Below are positions 16,856 to 25,946 of a stretch of 64,000 nt of DNA, in pieces. Made by a program: the position numbers and the translations under genes. Within the stretch, counting starts at the first letter, position 1, and every line of letters begins with the position of its first letter. The DNA comes from Fastidiosipila sp963510375 (GTDB lineage: Bacteria; Bacillota; Clostridia; Saccharofermentanales; Fastidiosipilaceae). The stretch is taken from NCBI GenBank assembly GCA_963510375.1, contig CAUPES010000009.1, positions 1-64,000 on the forward strand. Reading direction: 5' to 3'. The notes under the pieces were generated by a model, which saw only the letters and a list, made by a program, of their open reading frames with translations, searched no databases and was not told where the DNA came from.

Positions 16856-17227
16856 ATGAAAAATTTTTTGCAAAAACATGCTGTCTTATTAATCGCACTT
16901 GCAACTTTAGTTATATTATTTGCTAGCGCTTTTTATGTTTTTACCAGACCACGCGTAATAGCCAGTTCAATTTCTCCTGATGGTAAATATGCTTTGACAT
17001 TTATTGAAACAGATTCCCCTTTGTTTTTTGGGTCATCAAAGGTACGCATATTATTAGAAAAACCTGAAAAAGAAAAACAAGAGCTTAATACAGAAATTTC
17101 TAATGACGGAAAATATCTGGATGAAGAAAACTGGAAGGTAACTTGGAAAAAGATTATGTCGAGGTTCTGCTTATCGGCGAAGAACAAGGAGATGAGAATT
17201 TACGTTTCTATTTTATTGATAAGCTAG
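16856..17227 (+). CDS. Hypothetical membrane-anchored protein, probably frameshifted
   Basis: A 123-aa protein with one N-terminal membrane helix (about 9-30) and an extracytoplasmic part beginning SSISPDGKYALTF, resembling small DUF5412-type proteins. The last about 24 residues look out of frame: they are rich in Cys, Met and Ile and break the charged pattern. In the -1 frame, entered at the A-run 17147-17151, the sequence continues as KDYVEVLLIGEEQGDENLRF and ends at 17235, a far more protein-like tail. One A has probably been lost, by mutation or by sequencing error; translational slippage on AAAAAG is also possible. AAGGAT precedes the ATG. Function unknown. Confidence 0.6.
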   Translation: MKNFLQKHAVLLIALATLVILFASAFYVFTRPRVIASSISPDGKYALTFIETDSPLFFGSSKVRILLEKPEKEKQELNTEISNDGKYLDEENWKVTWKKIMSRFCLSAKNKEMRIYVSILLIS

Positions 17228-17276
17228 AGAAGTAATTTGCACTATAATATATATAATAATACTTAGGGGAGCATAA

Positions 17277-20075
17277 ATGAGTATACAAGATTTTTCTATT
17301 AGAAATTTAAGTGATGCAGAACAAAGACATGCCGCCAGACAATTCATGAATAATTGGGCAGGTAGAGGTTACGAAAAAGGTGAATCTTCAACCTTCTGGC
17401 TAGATTTACTTAGTAACGTATACGGTGTAGTTAATGTTGGAAATTATATAAAATTTGAAGAACAAGTTAAATTAGACCACACAAGTTTTATTGATGGACA
17501 TATTCCTGCAACCCATGTTTTGATTGAACAGAAAAGCATTCACAAGGATCTCTTAACACCAATAAGACAGTCTGATGGTAGTTTCCTAACACCTTTTCAA
17601 CAAGCTAAGAAATATTCTTCTGAAATCCCTTACTCACAAAGACCTCGTTGGATTGTTACTTGTAATTTCAAAGAGTTCAATATTTATGATATGGAAAAAC
17701 CTCAAGATGAACCTGAAATTCTTTATCTTGAGAATCTTGAAGATGAATACTATCGTCTAAATTTCCTTATAAATATAAAAGATGACAATATATTTAAACA
17801 AGAAGAAATTTCAATTAAAGCTGGCGACATAATTGGCAAATTATATAATTCATTTTTGGAGGAATATAACAATCCTAATGATAAGAATACTTTGCATAGT
17901 TTGAACGTTCTTTGTGTCAGGCTTGTATTCTGCCTTTATGCAGAAGATGCCGGCTTATTTGGACATAAAAATAAATTCCATGATTATTTAGGTCAATACT
18001 CAGCTAAAGATGCCAGACGATCTCTAATAGATTTATTCAGAGTACTGAATACTCCTGAAAACATGCGTGATCCATATTTGGATGATGATTTAGCAAGCTT
18101 CCCATATGTTAATGGTGGTTTGTTCGCAGATAGTAGTATAGAAATACCTCGCCTTAATGAAAAAATTCTAGATATTATTTTGAATCAGGCTAGTAGAAAC
18201 TTTGATTGGTCAGAAATCAGTCCTACAATTTTTGGAAGCTTGTTTGAAAGCACCCTTAACCCAGAGATAAGAGCAACTGGTGGTATGCACTATACTTCAA
18301 TTGAAAACATCCACAAAGTTATTGATCCATTATTTTTAAATGATATCGCTAATGAATTTGAAAGAATAAAAGCTTTTAAATCTGAGAATTCTCGCACACG
18401 TGGTCTTAAGAATTTGCAAGAGAAAATAGCGTCACTTAAATTTATGGATCCAGCTTGCGGATCTGGTAATTTTTTGACCGAATCTTATATAGCCTTGCGA
18501 AAAATTGAGAACCAAATTATTAGGCTTTTGCAAAAAGACAAGCAAATTGTAATGGACGTTTACGATAACCCTATTAAGGTTTCTATAAACCAATTTTATG
18601 GTATAGAAATTAACGATTATGCTGTGTCTGTTGCTAAAACGGCACTATGGATTGCTGAATCTCAGATGCTTAAAGAAACTGAAGATATAATCGCTAGTTC
18701 TATTGATTTCTTGCCACTTAAAGGCGATGTTCATATTTATCATGAAAACGCACTCAGAGTTGATTGGAATGAGATTGTCCCTAATTCTGAACTTAATTAT
18801 ATTATGGGAAATCCGCCGTTTTTGGGTGCGAGACTGATGACTGCTGAGCAAAAAGAAGACATTAATATTATTTTCTCTGATTTTAAAAACAGAGGAAATT
18901 TGGACTATGTCACATGTTGGTTTAAAAAGGCTAGTGACTATATTCAGGGCACATCGATAGAAGTAGCTTTTGTATCTACTTCGTCTATTACTGAAGGCGA
19001 GCAAGTAGAACTATTGTGGAAACCACTAATGGAAAGGCATGGGATCTTTATCAATTTTGCATATAGATCTTTTAAATGGAATTCAGAAGCAAATAATAAA
19101 GCTCAAGTATTTGTAGTAATAATAGGATTCTCAACAAAAGAACGAGATAATAAAATTATATATACTTCAGATAATATAATTTCTGCAAATAATATAAATC
19201 CTTATATCGTTGATGCTCCCAATGTTTTTATAACTGGCAGAAGTAAACCTCTTTTTGATGTTCCTAATATAGGGATTGGGAATAAACCTATTGATGATGG
19301 AAATTATTTATTTACTAAAACTGAAATGTATGATTTTCTTGATAAAGAACCAAATAGTTCCAAATTTTTCCGAAAATGGTACGGAGCAAGAGAATTTATA
19401 AATAGAGAACCACGTTATTGTTTATGGCTAGGTTATGCAAATCCTACTGAGCTAAGAACTATGCCTCACGTCTTAGAAAGAATATCTAATGTAAAAAATT
19501 TTAGATCAGAGAGTAAAAGTGCTGGAACCAGAAAATTAGCAAACACTCCTACTAGATTTCACGTAGAAAATATTCCTGACAGTGATTATATATTAATACC
19601 GAGTACATCATCAGAAAAGAGATACTATATACCAATTGGATTCATGGATAAGAAATCACTTTCAAGTAACGCTGTACACATTATTCCTGATGGGAATATA
19701 TTCCATTTTGGTATTCTCACATCATCTGTACACATGGGCTGGATGAGAACTGTAGCAGGAAGACTAAAATCTGATTACCGCTACTCCAAAGATATTGTCT
19801 ACAACAACTTCCCTTGGCCAGAAGTTAGCGAATCTCAAAAGACTAAAATAGAAGCAACTGCTCAAGCAATTCTTGCTGCTAGAGATCTATACCCAGAAGC
19901 ATCTTTAGCAGACTTGTATGATGACCTTGTAATGCCTATAGAATTACGCAAAGCCCATCAAGCCAATGACAAAGCAGTTATGGAAGCGTATGGATTTGAC
20001 CCTAATATGACTGAAGCAGAAATTGTCGCAGAGCTAATGAATCTTTATGTTGCAATTACCAGTGGAAATAACTAA
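17277..20075 (+). CDS. MmeI-like type IIL restriction-modification enzyme
   Basis: This 932-aa protein resembles MmeI (919 aa), in which one polypeptide both methylates and cleaves DNA. Parts visible in order are: an N-terminal nuclease domain with a D-x-EXK-type site (Asp73, then EQK at 84-86), a helical spacer (about 190-380), a gamma-class N6-adenine methyltransferase with motif I FMDPACGSGNFLTE (about 389-402) and motif IV NPPF (about 512-515), then a target-recognition domain and C-terminal helical region (about 620-930, including RYSKDIVYNNFPWPE). Such enzymes protect themselves by modifying one strand and need no separate methylase, and none is present. AGGGGAG precedes the ATG. It sits between a frameshifted gene and a Fic gene, suggesting an acquired defence island. 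The recognition sequence is not predictable from sight. Confidence 0.85.
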   Translation: MSIQDFSIRNLSDAEQRHAARQFMNNWAGRGYEKGESSTFWLDLLSNVYGVVNVGNYIKFEEQVKLDHTSFIDGHIPATHVLIEQKSIHKDLLTPIRQSDGSFLTPFQQAKKYSSEIPYSQRPRWIVTCNFKEFNIYDMEKPQDEPEILYLENLEDEYYRLNFLINIKDDNIFKQEEISIKAGDIIGKLYNSFLEEYNNPNDKNTLHSLNVLCVRLVFCLYAEDAGLFGHKNKFHDYLGQYSAKDARRSLIDLFRVLNTPENMRDPYLDDDLASFPYVNGGLFADSSIEIPRLNEKILDIILNQASRNFDWSEISPTIFGSLFESTLNPEIRATGGMHYTSIENIHKVIDPLFLNDIANEFERIKAFKSENSRTRGLKNLQEKIASLKFMDPACGSGNFLTESYIALRKIENQIIRLLQKDKQIVMDVYDNPIKVSINQFYGIEINDYAVSVAKTALWIAESQMLKETEDIIASSIDFLPLKGDVHIYHENALRVDWNEIVPNSELNYIMGNPPFLGARLMTAEQKEDINIIFSDFKNRGNLDYVTCWFKKASDYIQGTSIEVAFVSTSSITEGEQVELLWKPLMERHGIFINFAYRSFKWNSEANNKAQVFVVIIGFSTKERDNKIIYTSDNIISANNINPYIVDAPNVFITGRSKPLFDVPNIGIGNKPIDDGNYLFTKTEMYDFLDKEPNSSKFFRKWYGAREFINREPRYCLWLGYANPTELRTMPHVLERISNVKNFRSESKSAGTRKLANTPTRFHVENIPDSDYILIPSTSSEKRYYIPIGFMDKKSLSSNAVHIIPDGNIFHFGILTSSVHMGWMRTVAGRLKSDYRYSKDIVYNNFPWPEVSESQKTKIEATAQAILAARDLYPEASLADLYDDLVMPIELRKAHQANDKAVMEAYGFDPNMTEAEIVAELMNLYVAITSGNN

Positions 20076-20133
20076 CTGTATCTATTGAGCAATTGAACTT
20101 CAGCCTTGTATTAACCAATTTCTTCTTACATCA

Positions 20134-20207
20134 TTCCGCAAATTTTCCATTTTACTTCCGCAAACACTTTGCTATCATTCCGCAAATATTTATATTGTTC
20201 CGGAAAT
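20134..20207 (+). promoter_or_regulatory. Four phased TTCCGCAAA iterons in the fic promoter
   Basis: Direct repeats TTCCGCAAAT (20134-20143), TTCCGCAAAC (20156-20165), TTCCGCAAAT (20178-20187) and TTCCGGAAAT (20198-20207) start 22, 22 and 20 bp apart, about two helical turns, so they share one face of the DNA. The last lies just upstream of the -10 box TATAAT (20211-20216). The array probably binds a regulator. The obvious candidate is the helix-turn-helix domain of the Fic protein encoded directly downstream. Confidence 0.7.
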
Positions 20208-20210
20208 TGT

Positions 20211-20216
20211 TATAAT
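20211..20216 (+). promoter_or_regulatory. -10 box of the fic promoter
   Basis: A consensus TATAAT sits 24 bp before the chosen start codon. No good -35 is present; its place lies between iterons 3 and 4, so bound regulator would probably block or replace polymerase contact there. Confidence 0.55.
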
Positions 20217-20234
20217 AATCTCGAGGTGATGAAA

Positions 20235-21128
20235 ATGTACATGAGCACAAAAGAAGCCGCTGAAAAATGGGGTATCTCCGCTAGAAGAGTAAGAACTCTC
20301 TGTAATGAGGGAAAAATTGCAGGTGCCTTCAAAAAAGGTAAGCTCTGGATAATTCCTATTAATTCTCAAAAACCTGAAGATAAAAGAATTAAAAAGCTAG
20401 AAAATTTGCTTCTTAAAATAGAAAAAAATAAAATTCTCCTGGACAGTAGACGTCCTCTAACTCAAGGTGAACTTGAACGATTAAACGAAGAGTTCACAGT
20501 TGAATATACTTATAACTCAAATGCAATCGAAGGCAATACACTTACGCTTAGAGAAACAGACATGGTTTTACGTGGGTTAACAATTGACAGTAAACCATTG
20601 CAGGAGCACTTAGAGGCAATCAATCACAAGGAAGCTTTTGATTATGTTTTGTCTTTGGTAAAAGATAAGGCAGAGCTAACAGAAAATATAATTAAACAAA
20701 TTCATTCCCTCGTCTTAGCGGACAAGCGAGAGGATAGAGGTATTTACCGCCATGTTCCAGTCAGAATTTTGGGAGCAGCTCATATTCCAGTGCAACCCTA
20801 TAAGATTGAGCCCAAGATGGCTGAATTATTAAATTGGTATCATGAGAGTTCAGATAATATTATTAGCAAGCTAGCAAAATTTCATATTGAATTTGAAGCC
20901 ATTCACCCATTTATTGATGAGAATGGTAGAACTGGCAGACTGCTAATTAATTTGGAGCTAATGAAAGCTGGGTATCCACCAATAGACATTAAGTTTGCAG
21001 ATAGAATAGCTTACTACGGAGCTTTCGATCAATATCACATAAAAGGCGATTTATCTTCCATGGAGAATCTATTCGCAAGTTACCTTAATGAAAGACTTGA
21101 ATATTTTATAGGCATCCTTGATGAGTAA
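20235..21128 (+). CDS. Fic family protein with N-terminal HTH domain
   Basis: A 297-aa Fic-domain protein; this family usually transfers AMP from ATP to target proteins. The N-terminal about 50 residues form an excisionase/MerR-like helix-turn-helix (MSTKEAAEKWGISARRVRT, then GKLWIIP). A self-inhibitory motif SNAIEGN is near residue 95, the class with an N-terminal inhibitory helix. The active loop HPFIDENGRTGR is at about 224-235, complete with His, Asn and Arg residues. The ATG at 20235 is chosen because GAGGTG lies six bases upstream. An in-frame ATG at 20169 would fall inside the iteron promoter. It may control its own promoter through the HTH. A link to the adjacent restriction enzyme is possible but unproven. 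Confidence 0.88.
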   Translation: MYMSTKEAAEKWGISARRVRTLCNEGKIAGAFKKGKLWIIPINSQKPEDKRIKKLENLLLKIEKNKILLDSRRPLTQGELERLNEEFTVEYTYNSNAIEGNTLTLRETDMVLRGLTIDSKPLQEHLEAINHKEAFDYVLSLVKDKAELTENIIKQIHSLVLADKREDRGIYRHVPVRILGAAHIPVQPYKIEPKMAELLNWYHESSDNIISKLAKFHIEFEAIHPFIDENGRTGRLLINLELMKAGYPPIDIKFADRIAYYGAFDQYHIKGDLSSMENLFASYLNERLEYFIGILDE

Positions 21129-21187
21129 AAATATTTATTCTTGACTACATAAACATTTCACTTTAATCAAAACTATTCTCAAACACA

Positions 21188-21227
21188 AAAAATCCCAGTG
21201 CACTGCTGCAACTGGGATTTGATTTTT
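21188..21227. terminator. Bidirectional terminator between fic and rpsI
   Basis: AAATCCCAGT and ACTGGGATTT form a stem with a T-run on both strands (TTTTTT on the minus side, GATTTTTTT on the plus side). It lies between the convergent fic and rpsI genes and can serve both. Confidence 0.85.
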
Positions 21228-21307
21228 TTGATATTTCGAAAAGCTCTGAAAATTCCAATAAGTCTGAAACTTCCACTTTCGATATCGCAAGAATCCAAAC
21301 CAACGAA

Positions 21308-21730
21308 TTAACGTTTTGAGAATTGGCTTGCTTTACGAGCTTTCTTAAGACCGTATTTCTTACGCTCTTTAACACGTGAGTCACGTGTCAATAGACCTGC
21401 TGTCTTCAATGGTTTACGGTAAGAATCTGAATCTACTGCTAATAGAGCATTAGCGATACCATGACGAACTGCACCAGCTTGTCCTGAGATACCACCACCA
21501 GTTACACTTACAAAGACATCAAACTTGCCTGCTGTAGATGTTACATTAAATGGTTGCTCTACAATTAATTCATATGATTTCAATGGGAAGTATTCTTTTA
21601 ATTCTTTACCATTAATTTCATATTTTCCTGTACCAGGTAACAAACGTACTTTAGCAACTGCTTCTTTACGACGACCTGTACCGTAGTAATATACTTGACC
21701 ATGAGGAGCTTTCATTGTTGTTGATTTCAT
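21308..21730 (-). CDS. rpsI: 30S ribosomal protein uS9
   Basis: A 140-aa ribosomal protein S9. The N-terminal YYGTGRRKEAVAKVRL, the central GGGISGQAGAVRHGIANAL and the basic C-terminal tail ending SQFSKR, which reaches the ribosomal P site, are all typical. It carries about ten extra residues at the N-terminus compared with Bacillus S9. It lies 11 bp behind rplM with its own AGGAGG, in the universal rplM-rpsI operon order. Confidence 0.98.
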   Translation of the reverse strand: MKSTTMKAPHGQVYYYGTGRRKEAVAKVRLLPGTGKYEINGKELKEYFPLKSYELIVEQPFNVTSTAGKFDVFVSVTGGGISGQAGAVRHGIANALLAVDSDSYRKPLKTAGLLTRDSRVKERKKYGLKKARKASQFSKR

Positions 21731-21741
21731 CTGCTATCCTC

Positions 21742-22170
21742 CTATATTTCTAAAGTTTCAGGTTGTTGAGCTTCGTGTGGATGCTCTGCACCTGCGTATA
21801 CTTTTAATTTCTTGATTTGTGCACGACCTAATTTACTCTTAGGAAGCATGCCCTTAACTGCTAGTTCAATTAATTTTTCAGGCTTACGTTGTACTAATTC
21901 ACTGTAACGAATTTCTTTCAAACCACCTGGATGTCCTGTGTGGTAACGGTAGAACTTATCTCTCCACTTATTACCTGTTAATTCAACTTTTTCTGCATTA
22001 ATTACTACTACAAAGTCACCTGTGTCCATTGATGGTGTGTAAGTTGGTTTATTTTTTCCCATTAAAATTGTAGCAATTTCAGTAGACAAACGACCTAGAG
22101 TCTTGCCTTCTGCATCTACAACATACCATTTGCGTTCAACATCAGCTGCTTTTACAAATTCTGTACTCAT
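21742..22170 (-). CDS. rplM: 50S ribosomal protein uL13
   Basis: A ribosomal protein L13 of 142 aa with the expected RKWYVVDAEGKTLGRLSTE, YTPSMDTGDFVVVINAEK, YYRHT-type FYRYHTGHPGG and KGMLPKSKLGR segments. Two adjacent ATG codons occur; the second is chosen because it sits six bases from GGAGG, whereas the first (22173) sits only three bases away. First gene of the rplM-rpsI operon, behind a good promoter. Confidence 0.97.
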   Translation of the reverse strand: MSTEFVKAADVERKWYVVDAEGKTLGRLSTEIATILMGKNKPTYTPSMDTGDFVVVINAEKVELTGNKWRDKFYRYHTGHPGGLKEIRYSELVQRKPEKLIELAVKGMLPKSKLGRAQIKKLKVYAGAEHPHEAQQPETLEI

Positions 22171-22247
22171 CATGCCCCTCCTTTTTTATTTCTTTAATTA
22201 TTAGTTTAAAGCACTTAAATACGCACTTCTATTAGAAATGCTTGTCT

Positions 22248-22275
22248 ATTCTATCATCTAATAATTATCTGTCAA
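22248..22275 (-). promoter_or_regulatory. Promoter of rplM-rpsI
   Basis: On the minus strand, a perfect -35 TTGACA (22275-22270) and a -10 TAGAAT (22253-22248) are separated by 16 bp. The transcript would begin near 22241, giving a leader of about 70 nt. Confidence 0.8.
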
Positions 22276-22310
22276 GACTTTTTTGAATTTTCGCACTGAG
22301 ACTTCATTTT

Positions 22311-22340
22311 TCTCTCGTTTTCTCTCGTTTTCTCTCATTT
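22311..22340. repeat. Three 10-bp direct repeats upstream of the rplM promoter
   Basis: TCTCTCGTTT occurs twice and TCTCTCATTT once, head to tail. They are enclosed by the inverted arms TTTTCGC (22288-22294) and GCGAAAA (22343-22349). The block lies about 40-70 bp upstream of the -35 box. Function is unknown. Confidence 0.5.
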
Positions 22341-22373
22341 TTGCGAAAACTTTTTTAATTATTTTATTTAGCT

Positions 22374-25300
22374 TTATTGCTCGCTATCTGATTTCTTCCA
22401 CTGACTATCATCAGTATTATCTTCAGACTCAAGAGCGTCTACCTTCTCTTCTATTGTCTCAGCTTTTTCCACTACTTCTACTTCCTCTGTAGACTCAATT
22501 TCCTCAGCTTCGCCAGCAGACTCAGCTTGCAAATCTTCAGATAATTCAGGCGCTTGCCTTACAACAGCAGCTGTTTCTGTTTTAGCATCAAGCTCATCGA
22601 ATTCGCTTGCCTGGTCTTTTATATAATGATTAACACCTTTCATCACTGAGTTAATCTCTCGTTCACGCAAGGCTTTATACTCAAGATTATAGTAAGCTTC
22701 GTTACTATCTGCTATACGCAACTTATAATTCTCGTTCTCGTAATCTCTTGCTTTATCTAAAGCTTCCGCAACTGCCAAAATATCTTGTGCTTCTTTTAAT
22801 TCATGGTCAATAGCCAAGCCCTCGCCCGCTATTACACCAACTTCTTCAGGTTCATCTACTATAATATTGGTTTCTGCATTTCTCTCATTTATAGAATTAA
22901 CAAAATTGTAAGCTTCTCTATAGTCCGCATAGAAATTATTCTTCAACATAATATAGTTAGAGACTCTCTCTTTATTCTTTTTCACTGTATAAAGTCTTCT
23001 AATTAAGCACAAGACTAGGAGTAATATTAATCCGCCTATACTCATAGTTAATCCAATTTCGAAACCTCTAGGAATAAAGACTAATTTCAACTCATGCTCC
23101 CCAGCCTTAGTAGGAACACTTAGTAATGCCGTTTCTGCAATTGATTCTGTTTGAACTTCTTCGCCATCAATATATGCTTTCCAAGAGCTATCGTAAGGAA
23201 TATTCAAGAATAGATTACCTTCAGTTTTTGCATTATATTTAGCTATAACAGAGTTAGAATTCCATTCTTGTACATCTACTTCACGTTCCTTGAGTCTACT
23301 CATTGCACGTTCGTAGTCAGCTTTGTCTACTGTCGCAGCATACACAGTTACTGGGCTGGCATTGTCTTTGTCTTGCTCAATGCTAAAGTTTACCTCATCA
23401 CCAGCAGCAACATAGCCAACATCAAAAGTCTCAATCCAGTGGATATTTCTAGTTTCTGCCTGACGCACTGTGCCCGGCTTACCTTTTTTAACTTCTTCAT
23501 CCTTAGTTGTTTCATTAACACGTATCTTAACTCGCATATCTTTGTTTGTTTCAATGGCAAGGTACAAGAATTGATCTTCTTTAACATTTATTTTGAAGTT
23601 CATTAAGCCAGATGCATTGATATCCTCAGGTGTTACTGATATACCAGATTCTCCGGATCCACTAGCAGGGCCAAAGTTATAGCCGCTTACAACTTCTGGA
23701 TCTACATGTTTGAATAACCCTTGTTCACCCAAAGCTTCTAGTAAACTGTTCCAGTTGGAGAAAGGTGAGCCTTCTGTTGGGTTCCAGGATTTAAGTTCTG
23801 GACCAGCTGCAGCACCTAGTTCAAGAGCATGAGGATTTTTCAGCAAGGTCATATCATTGTATTCATCAACTTTTTCCAGAGAAGTATCTCTACTTGCCCC
23901 ATTCTTCAAGAGCAGATATTTCATACCCAAGAGAGAATTACCCACATTAGTTGAATCAACATATTTATAGCTATTAATGTTATTGCCGTGGAAAGCTAAT
24001 TTCTTCATCATTTTAGCCGCAGCTTCTCTACTAGTTGAACTAAATAAAGTTATTCCTGGATAGCCATATAGGGCACCATCGTTTGTAGTCTTTTGCGGTT
24101 TAACTTCCATACGGAAGAAGTTACCATTCTCCTCTTTTTTGGCAACATCTATCAATTGTCCTACATCATGCATGTCATCTACAAAACTTGATCTTCTTGT
24201 ATAGACTTCATTTTCTCCTATTGTATAAATAGTCATGAAACTATTTACTATCAATTCACTAATAATAATTATTCCTAGTAATAAGCTAGCCGTACGGAAG
24301 TTTCTAGCTTTTCTAAATCCTGCAAACATTGCCAAGTAAACTATGAAATACAAGACATTGATAAATGCATTTTCTCTACTGACACTATCATCTAATTTCT
24401 CTGCCAATACCACGAATAATATAGCCCCTGCAGTAATCAGCATCAAAGTCTTAGCAGAATATTCTCTAATAACAGTTAAAGTCCTAAACATTATCAAGAG
24501 CATTACAAATGAGAATAAGAATGCATATCTATAAGGGAGCTGGTTAGGGTAATGCATACCGTGCCAGAAAAAGTCTAAGAAGTTGTTATTAAAACTTATA
24601 TATAAGAATCCTAATAAAGCTAAATGACTTATCTTCTCGCCGTTACCGATTTTGTTCGAGAACACGTAAAGTGGTAAGAATATGAAGGCTAAAATTCCAA
24701 CATAAATATTTGGCAAGCCACTGCGAATTGCAGGGCTCATGTTCATCAAGCCTCTAGACATGAAGTCAAAGGCATCAAAATTAATACGCATATCACTTGG
24801 CCAGGCATCGCCTGCTGCAGATGTGTCAATTAAGGACAATGCTGTAGGCAGTAGCATAACTGCACTTATTGCTATGGCAATTATTGTAAACAAAGCAAAC
24901 TTGCTGAACACAGGCCAGAATTTAATGTTCAATAGTTTGTATTCTAGAGTACTCTTCGTATATTCAGCTGCATTATCTGCGCTATATTCTTCCTCGTAAG
25001 GATTAATTAAGCTTTCATCATCAATGACACCATTTTTTGCATAAGCTAAATTAGTTCTCAATTGTTGTGCTTGCGATTTCGCTGTGAAGTATGCTACGAA
25101 GAAGTAACATGCAACGAACAAGCACACAAAGAAAGCTAAATAATAGTTAATCATCAGGGCTAAGGCAAGACTCACGATATAAGTAGTGAATTTGCTTTCT
25201 CTAATAGCTTTATTTACACCAAGAATAATTATTGGAAGCAAGGCTATAACATCTAGCCACATAATATCCCATGAATATGTCAAGTTGAAACCATTTAACG

Positions 25301-25817
25301 CATAGGCTGTTGCTAATATGATTATAAAGATATCAGTACTCTTGTCATCGCTCTTGCACAATCTGACTTCTCTTCTAGCTCTTATAGTTGCCGAACCCAA
25401 GCGCTTCGCTGGGCCCTCGTATAACATATATGCAAATGCTAATCCAGATAAACCAATCTTAGTAACAGTTAAGAAAGTTACTGCTTCTGTAATATGCTCA
25501 AGTGGGAAAAATACTAAGAATAAATTAAGTGGAGAAGCAGCATAATATGCCGTTAAAGCATAGAAGTTGGTTCCCATTCCTACAGACCAAGAGTAGAATA
25601 TATTCTCTCCAGACAATAATTTGCGACGTAGTTCCGCCAAGAACGATACATATTGATGATACAAGTCAATTGTCAAAGGACTTCTATCTCCTGCAGGATA
25701 AAACTGCATTAACATATAGGTTGTAGTTAAGATTATTGTTGGAATAAAGAACGCTAATGCTAGTATGAAAATCTTTCTATTACGTTCTACTTTTCTTTGT
25801 TTTTTCATAATTTCCAT
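22374..25817 (-). CDS. YfhO family membrane protein with long acidic C-terminal tail
   Basis: An 1147-aa integral membrane protein of the YfhO/GT-C-like family, which in Gram-positives is linked to glycosylation of teichoic or lipoteichoic acids. It has about a dozen membrane helices (roughly 15-560), with the loop PAGDRSPLTIDLYHQYVSFL near the N-terminus, a large extracytoplasmic beta-rich region (about 570-910, including FLNIPYDSSWKAYIDG), one final helix (about 925-945), and a cytoplasmic tail of about 200 residues very rich in Glu and Ala. That tail is longer than usual and looks disordered or coiled. GAGG lies seven bases before the ATG. It appears monocistronic. Confidence 0.85.
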   Translation of the reverse strand: MEIMKKQRKVERNRKIFILALAFFIPTIILTTTYMLMQFYPAGDRSPLTIDLYHQYVSFLAELRRKLLSGENIFYSWSVGMGTNFYALTAYYAASPLNLFLVFFPLEHITEAVTFLTVTKIGLSGLAFAYMLYEGPAKRLGSATIRARREVRLCKSDDKSTDIFIIILATAYALNGFNLTYSWDIMWLDVIALLPIIILGVNKAIRESKFTTYIVSLALALMINYYLAFFVCLFVACYFFVAYFTAKSQAQQLRTNLAYAKNGVIDDESLINPYEEEYSADNAAEYTKSTLEYKLLNIKFWPVFSKFALFTIIAIAISAVMLLPTALSLIDTSAAGDAWPSDMRINFDAFDFMSRGLMNMSPAIRSGLPNIYVGILAFIFLPLYVFSNKIGNGEKISHLALLGFLYISFNNNFLDFFWHGMHYPNQLPYRYAFLFSFVMLLIMFRTLTVIREYSAKTLMLITAGAILFVVLAEKLDDSVSRENAFINVLYFIVYLAMFAGFRKARNFRTASLLLGIIIISELIVNSFMTIYTIGENEVYTRRSSFVDDMHDVGQLIDVAKKEENGNFFRMEVKPQKTTNDGALYGYPGITLFSSTSREAAAKMMKKLAFHGNNINSYKYVDSTNVGNSLLGMKYLLLKNGASRDTSLEKVDEYNDMTLLKNPHALELGAAAGPELKSWNPTEGSPFSNWNSLLEALGEQGLFKHVDPEVVSGYNFGPASGSGESGISVTPEDINASGLMNFKINVKEDQFLYLAIETNKDMRVKIRVNETTKDEEVKKGKPGTVRQAETRNIHWIETFDVGYVAAGDEVNFSIEQDKDNASPVTVYAATVDKADYERAMSRLKEREVDVQEWNSNSVIAKYNAKTEGNLFLNIPYDSSWKAYIDGEEVQTESIAETALLSVPTKAGEHELKLVFIPRGFEIGLTMSIGGLILLLVLCLIRRLYTVKKNKERVSNYIMLKNNFYADYREAYNFVNSINERNAETNIIVDEPEEVGVIAGEGLAIDHELKEAQDILAVAEALDKARDYENENYKLRIADSNEAYYNLEYKALREREINSVMKGVNHYIKDQASEFDELDAKTETAAVVRQAPELSEDLQAESAGEAEEIESTEEVEVVEKAETIEEKVDALESEDNTDDSQWKKSDSEQ

Positions 25818-25946
25818 ATTTCTTCCTCAATTTTCTTGAATTTTTACTTACTAATAGAATACATGCTTTTCTAGCAAAAATTTATTAAATTTTTGCTGTT
25901 CAATATTTTTTTCTATTAATTTTTAATTTTCTAATTATATTAATCT

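Noticed and set aside
20134..20207. Iterons as a plasmid or phage replication origin
   Set aside because: No replication initiator gene is near; the array sits squarely in a promoter before a gene with an HTH domain.
20169..20234. Longer Fic protein starting at 20169
   Set aside because: The extra segment overlaps the iterons and the TATAAT box and lacks a ribosome binding site; ATG at 20235 has a well-placed GAGGTG.
21163..21384. Minus-strand ORF overlapping the end of rpsI
   Set aside because: It runs through the terminator hairpin and through the conserved end of rpsI in another frame.
23390..23587. Small ORFs within the YfhO-like gene
   Set aside because: Antisense or alternate-frame shadows of a long well-supported membrane protein gene.
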